DNA of 7,403 nt from Spirochaetia bacterium UBA2205 (GTDB taxonomy: Bacteria > Spirochaetota > UBA4802 > UB4802). The notes below the pieces were generated by a model. The model made no database searches and was not told the DNA's origin. It was given only the letters and a program-made list of their open reading frames with translations. Location: contig DCUV01000062.1 in NCBI GenBank assembly GCA_002328585.1, forward strand, positions 1-7,403. Reading direction: 5' to 3'. The stretch's first letter is position 1, and every line of letters begins with the position of its first letter. Positions 5,917 through 7,403 of the stretch are shown piece by piece. Made by a program: the position numbers and the translations under genes.

Positions 5917-5923
5917 GGGGGAG
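5917..5923 (+). promoter_or_regulatory. Ribosome binding site of the GH2 gene
   Basis: GGGGGAG lies 3 bases before the ATG at 5927 (5-6 bases counting from its G-rich core). The spacing is slightly short but usable. No in-frame start codon lies between the upstream in-frame stop at 5837 and this ATG, which fixes the start. Confidence 0.65.
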
Positions 5924-5926
5924 ACA

Positions 5927-7403
5927 ATGAATCCGACGGAGTTAACATTAAAAAACATATACAGCATTGAAGGACGAGGCCATTTCCCACGACCCGATTG
6001 CATACGGCTGCCTTCATTCAGTTTACATGGGTCATGGATTATGGCATTTGATAAAAAAAATCGTGGCAGACGTTTACAGTGGTATAACAAGGAAAATGCA
6101 GGAAAGATTATAAGCGGGCACTATACACTGCAGGGATTTGAGACATACCCTGTGGAGGTGCCATTTCCTCTTGAAGCAGAGGTGAACAGCGCAATTCATG
6201 TAAAAAGTACGATACCACCTGATGAGATAATTAAACAAAAGCGTTTCTGGTATTTTTGTTCCTTTGGTGTTGAACACTTACAAAGTGGTCGATTGCATTT
6301 TGGAGCATGCGATTATAAAGCAACAGTATGGCTTAATGGCAGATGTCTGGGTTTTCATGAGGGAGGATACACACCTTTTTCGTTTTTTGTGCCAGAATTT
6401 GAGGATATTAACTATCTGGTTGTGCTTGTTGAAGATAGCATATCGCCATCACAGATAAGAGGCAAACAGACTTTTATTCACAAGCCATTTCTGGTGTGGT
6501 ATACAAATAGTAGCGGGATATGGCAGGATGTGTGGATTGAAAAGGTTGCCGGCACACATATAGTATCACTGACATGCACCAGAGATGCTGCAGTTTGCTT
6601 TGCCATGAGCGTTGAAAGCCAGGAGAATGTCCGTAACGATATTACTGTTGAGCTTAAAATCTTTGCATCACAGGTGTTTGGAAAACAGAGTGTGTTAAAA
6701 ACCCCTGTCAAAGTGTATCGGGATATAGTTGTTTTTGATGTATTTAAAAAAGGGCAGGTTGTTATTGAAGTGCCGCTGTCGCTTTTTGATGTGTGGAGCC
6801 CTTCACATCCTGCCGTACACCCCATTCAGGTAGTGCTAAAAAAAGCCGGAAAAGAAATAGACTGTATCCATAGCTATTTTGGGAGAAGGGATGTTACCAT
6901 ACAGAATGGCAGGATACTGCTCAATAAAAAAAATATCTATCAGCGGTTATTGCTCAATCAGGGATACTATCCTGAAGGATTATATCGTCCAGTGGATACC
7001 ATGCAGTATAAATCTGATATCGAAATTATGAAATCGCTTGGATTCAATGGCTGCCGTGTACATCAGAAGATAGAGGACCCGCGGTTTTTATATTGGGCTG
7101 ATATGGTAGGATTTTTAATATGGGAAGAGATGCCCAGTTACTATCTCCCATTAAAAAAGAATATGCAGCGATTATATGCGCAACTGCAGGAGCTTATGGC
7201 GCGCGACTGTATGCACCCCTCCATTATTACGCTTGTACTGTACAATGAAAGCTGGGGGCTCTATTCCATGTTTTTTTCACGGAAGGTGCGCAACAGTGTA
7301 ATAGAGCTTTTCAATACCGTAAAGAGCCAATACCATGGGTACCTTATTATTGACAACAGTGGATTTCATCATCTTAAGAGCGATATTACCGACATACACC
7401 ACT
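5927..7403 (+). CDS. Glycoside hydrolase family 2 protein, N-terminal 492 residues (cut by window edge)
   Basis: The reading frame stays open from the ATG at 5927 to the right edge. Residues about 20-205 form the GH2 N-terminal sugar-binding jelly-roll: PRPDCIRLPSFSLHGSWIMAFD (20-41), then RFWYFCSF (106-113), VWLNGRCLGFHEGGYTPF (134-151) and SSGIWQDVWIE (195-205). An Ig-like domain spans about 210-320. The TIM barrel begins near 325 with LLNQGYYPEG (342-351), GFNGCRVHQ (372-380), a DPRFLYWADMVGFLIWEEMP stretch (384-403) and HPSII (430-434). LYNESWG (438-444) supplies the catalytic acid/base Glu441. The nucleophile Glu lies beyond the window. Family members act on beta-galactosides, beta-glucuronides, beta-mannosides or related sugars with retention of configuration; the substrate is not decidable here. 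There is no signal peptide, so it is probably cytoplasmic. The gene is divergent from the GAF-SpoIIE operon and shows no link to it beyond position. Confidence 0.9.
   Translation, partial: MNPTELTLKNIYSIEGRGHFPRPDCIRLPSFSLHGSWIMAFDKKNRGRRLQWYNKENAGKIISGHYTLQGFETYPVEVPFPLEAEVNSAIHVKSTIPPDEIIKQKRFWYFCSFGVEHLQSGRLHFGACDYKATVWLNGRCLGFHEGGYTPFSFFVPEFEDINYLVVLVEDSISPSQIRGKQTFIHKPFLVWYTNSSGIWQDVWIEKVAGTHIVSLTCTRDAAVCFAMSVESQENVRNDITVELKIFASQVFGKQSVLKTPVKVYRDIVVFDVFKKGQVVIEVPLSLFDVWSPSHPAVHPIQVVLKKAGKEIDCIHSYFGRRDVTIQNGRILLNKKNIYQRLLLNQGYYPEGLYRPVDTMQYKSDIEIMKSLGFNGCRVHQKIEDPRFLYWADMVGFLIWEEMPSYYLPLKKNMQRLYAQLQELMARDCMHPSIITLVLYNESWGLYSMFFSRKVRNSVIELFNTVKSQYHGYLIIDNSGFHHLKSDITDIHH

Larger units (their letters stand above)
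5574..5926. other. 353-base divergent spacer between GAF-SpoIIE and GH2 genes
   Basis: No gene longer than a few codons is supported here. The left part (5574-5700) is very AT-rich and should hold the minus-strand promoter. A 9-bp inverted repeat lies at 5696-5728. The stretch 5729-5848 shows nothing distinctive. The right end holds an orphan SD-like GGAGGT (5850-5855), a GC-rich hairpin of dispersed-repeat type (5861-5901) and the GH2 ribosome binding site (GGGGGAG, 5917-5923). Confidence 0.6.

Noticed and set aside
6478..6825. 115-codon minus-strand open frame inside the GH2 gene
   Set aside because: It is antisense to a clear GH2 reading frame and has no recognisable motif.

Overview
The window is AT-rich bacterial DNA (roughly 38-40% GC by eye) with six protein genes. 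No RNA gene, CRISPR array, transposase or phage gene was seen. The gene types (a FecR-domain periplasmic protein, GAF/SpoIIE-type phosphatases, a patatin and a YbhN-like membrane protein) and the repeat-rich spacers fit an uncultured Spirochaetota-like organism. That assignment is an inference from general knowledge; nothing here is a taxonomic marker.

Layout. Positions 2-289 (+) hold the last 95 codons of a SpoIIE-type PP2C phosphatase. A 452-base spacer follows (290-741). It carries two facing copies of a short dispersed-repeat-like unit and a perfect 8-bp hairpin. Then comes a secreted FecR-domain protein with a long charged helical tail (742-1773, +). It converges, with only 11 bases between stop codons, on a three-gene minus-strand cluster. 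In transcription order that cluster is a GAF-GAF-SpoIIE phosphatase (5573-3828), a multi-pass YbhN/lysylphosphatidylglycerol-synthase-TM-like protein (3812-2832, 15 bases later) and a YjjU-like patatin (2705-1785, after a 126-base gap). A 353-base divergent spacer (5574-5926) leads to a glycoside hydrolase family 2 enzyme (5927 to the right edge, +), of which 492 codons are visible.

How the genes may work together. The first two minus-strand genes are close enough to share a transcript, and the patatin may be read from the same one. The set combines a two-GAF sensor phosphatase, of the sort that usually activates a STAS anti-anti-sigma factor, with a candidate lipid transporter and a candidate lipid acyl hydrolase. 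This could be a signal-linked envelope-lipid module. No sigma factor, anti-sigma kinase or STAS protein is visible, so the link is a hypothesis. A second SpoIIE-type phosphatase lies just upstream of the FecR gene, so two such outputs occur within about 5.6 kb. The GH2 gene looks like an independent cytoplasmic carbohydrate enzyme.

The non-coding DNA is the least ordinary part. It includes the composite repeat upstream of FecR, a GC-rich dispersed-type hairpin inserted in the leader of the GH2 gene, a possible leaderless start for the GAF-SpoIIE gene, and several perfect inverted repeats in spacers. I did not find a clearly novel system; the cluster and the repeats are the best leads.
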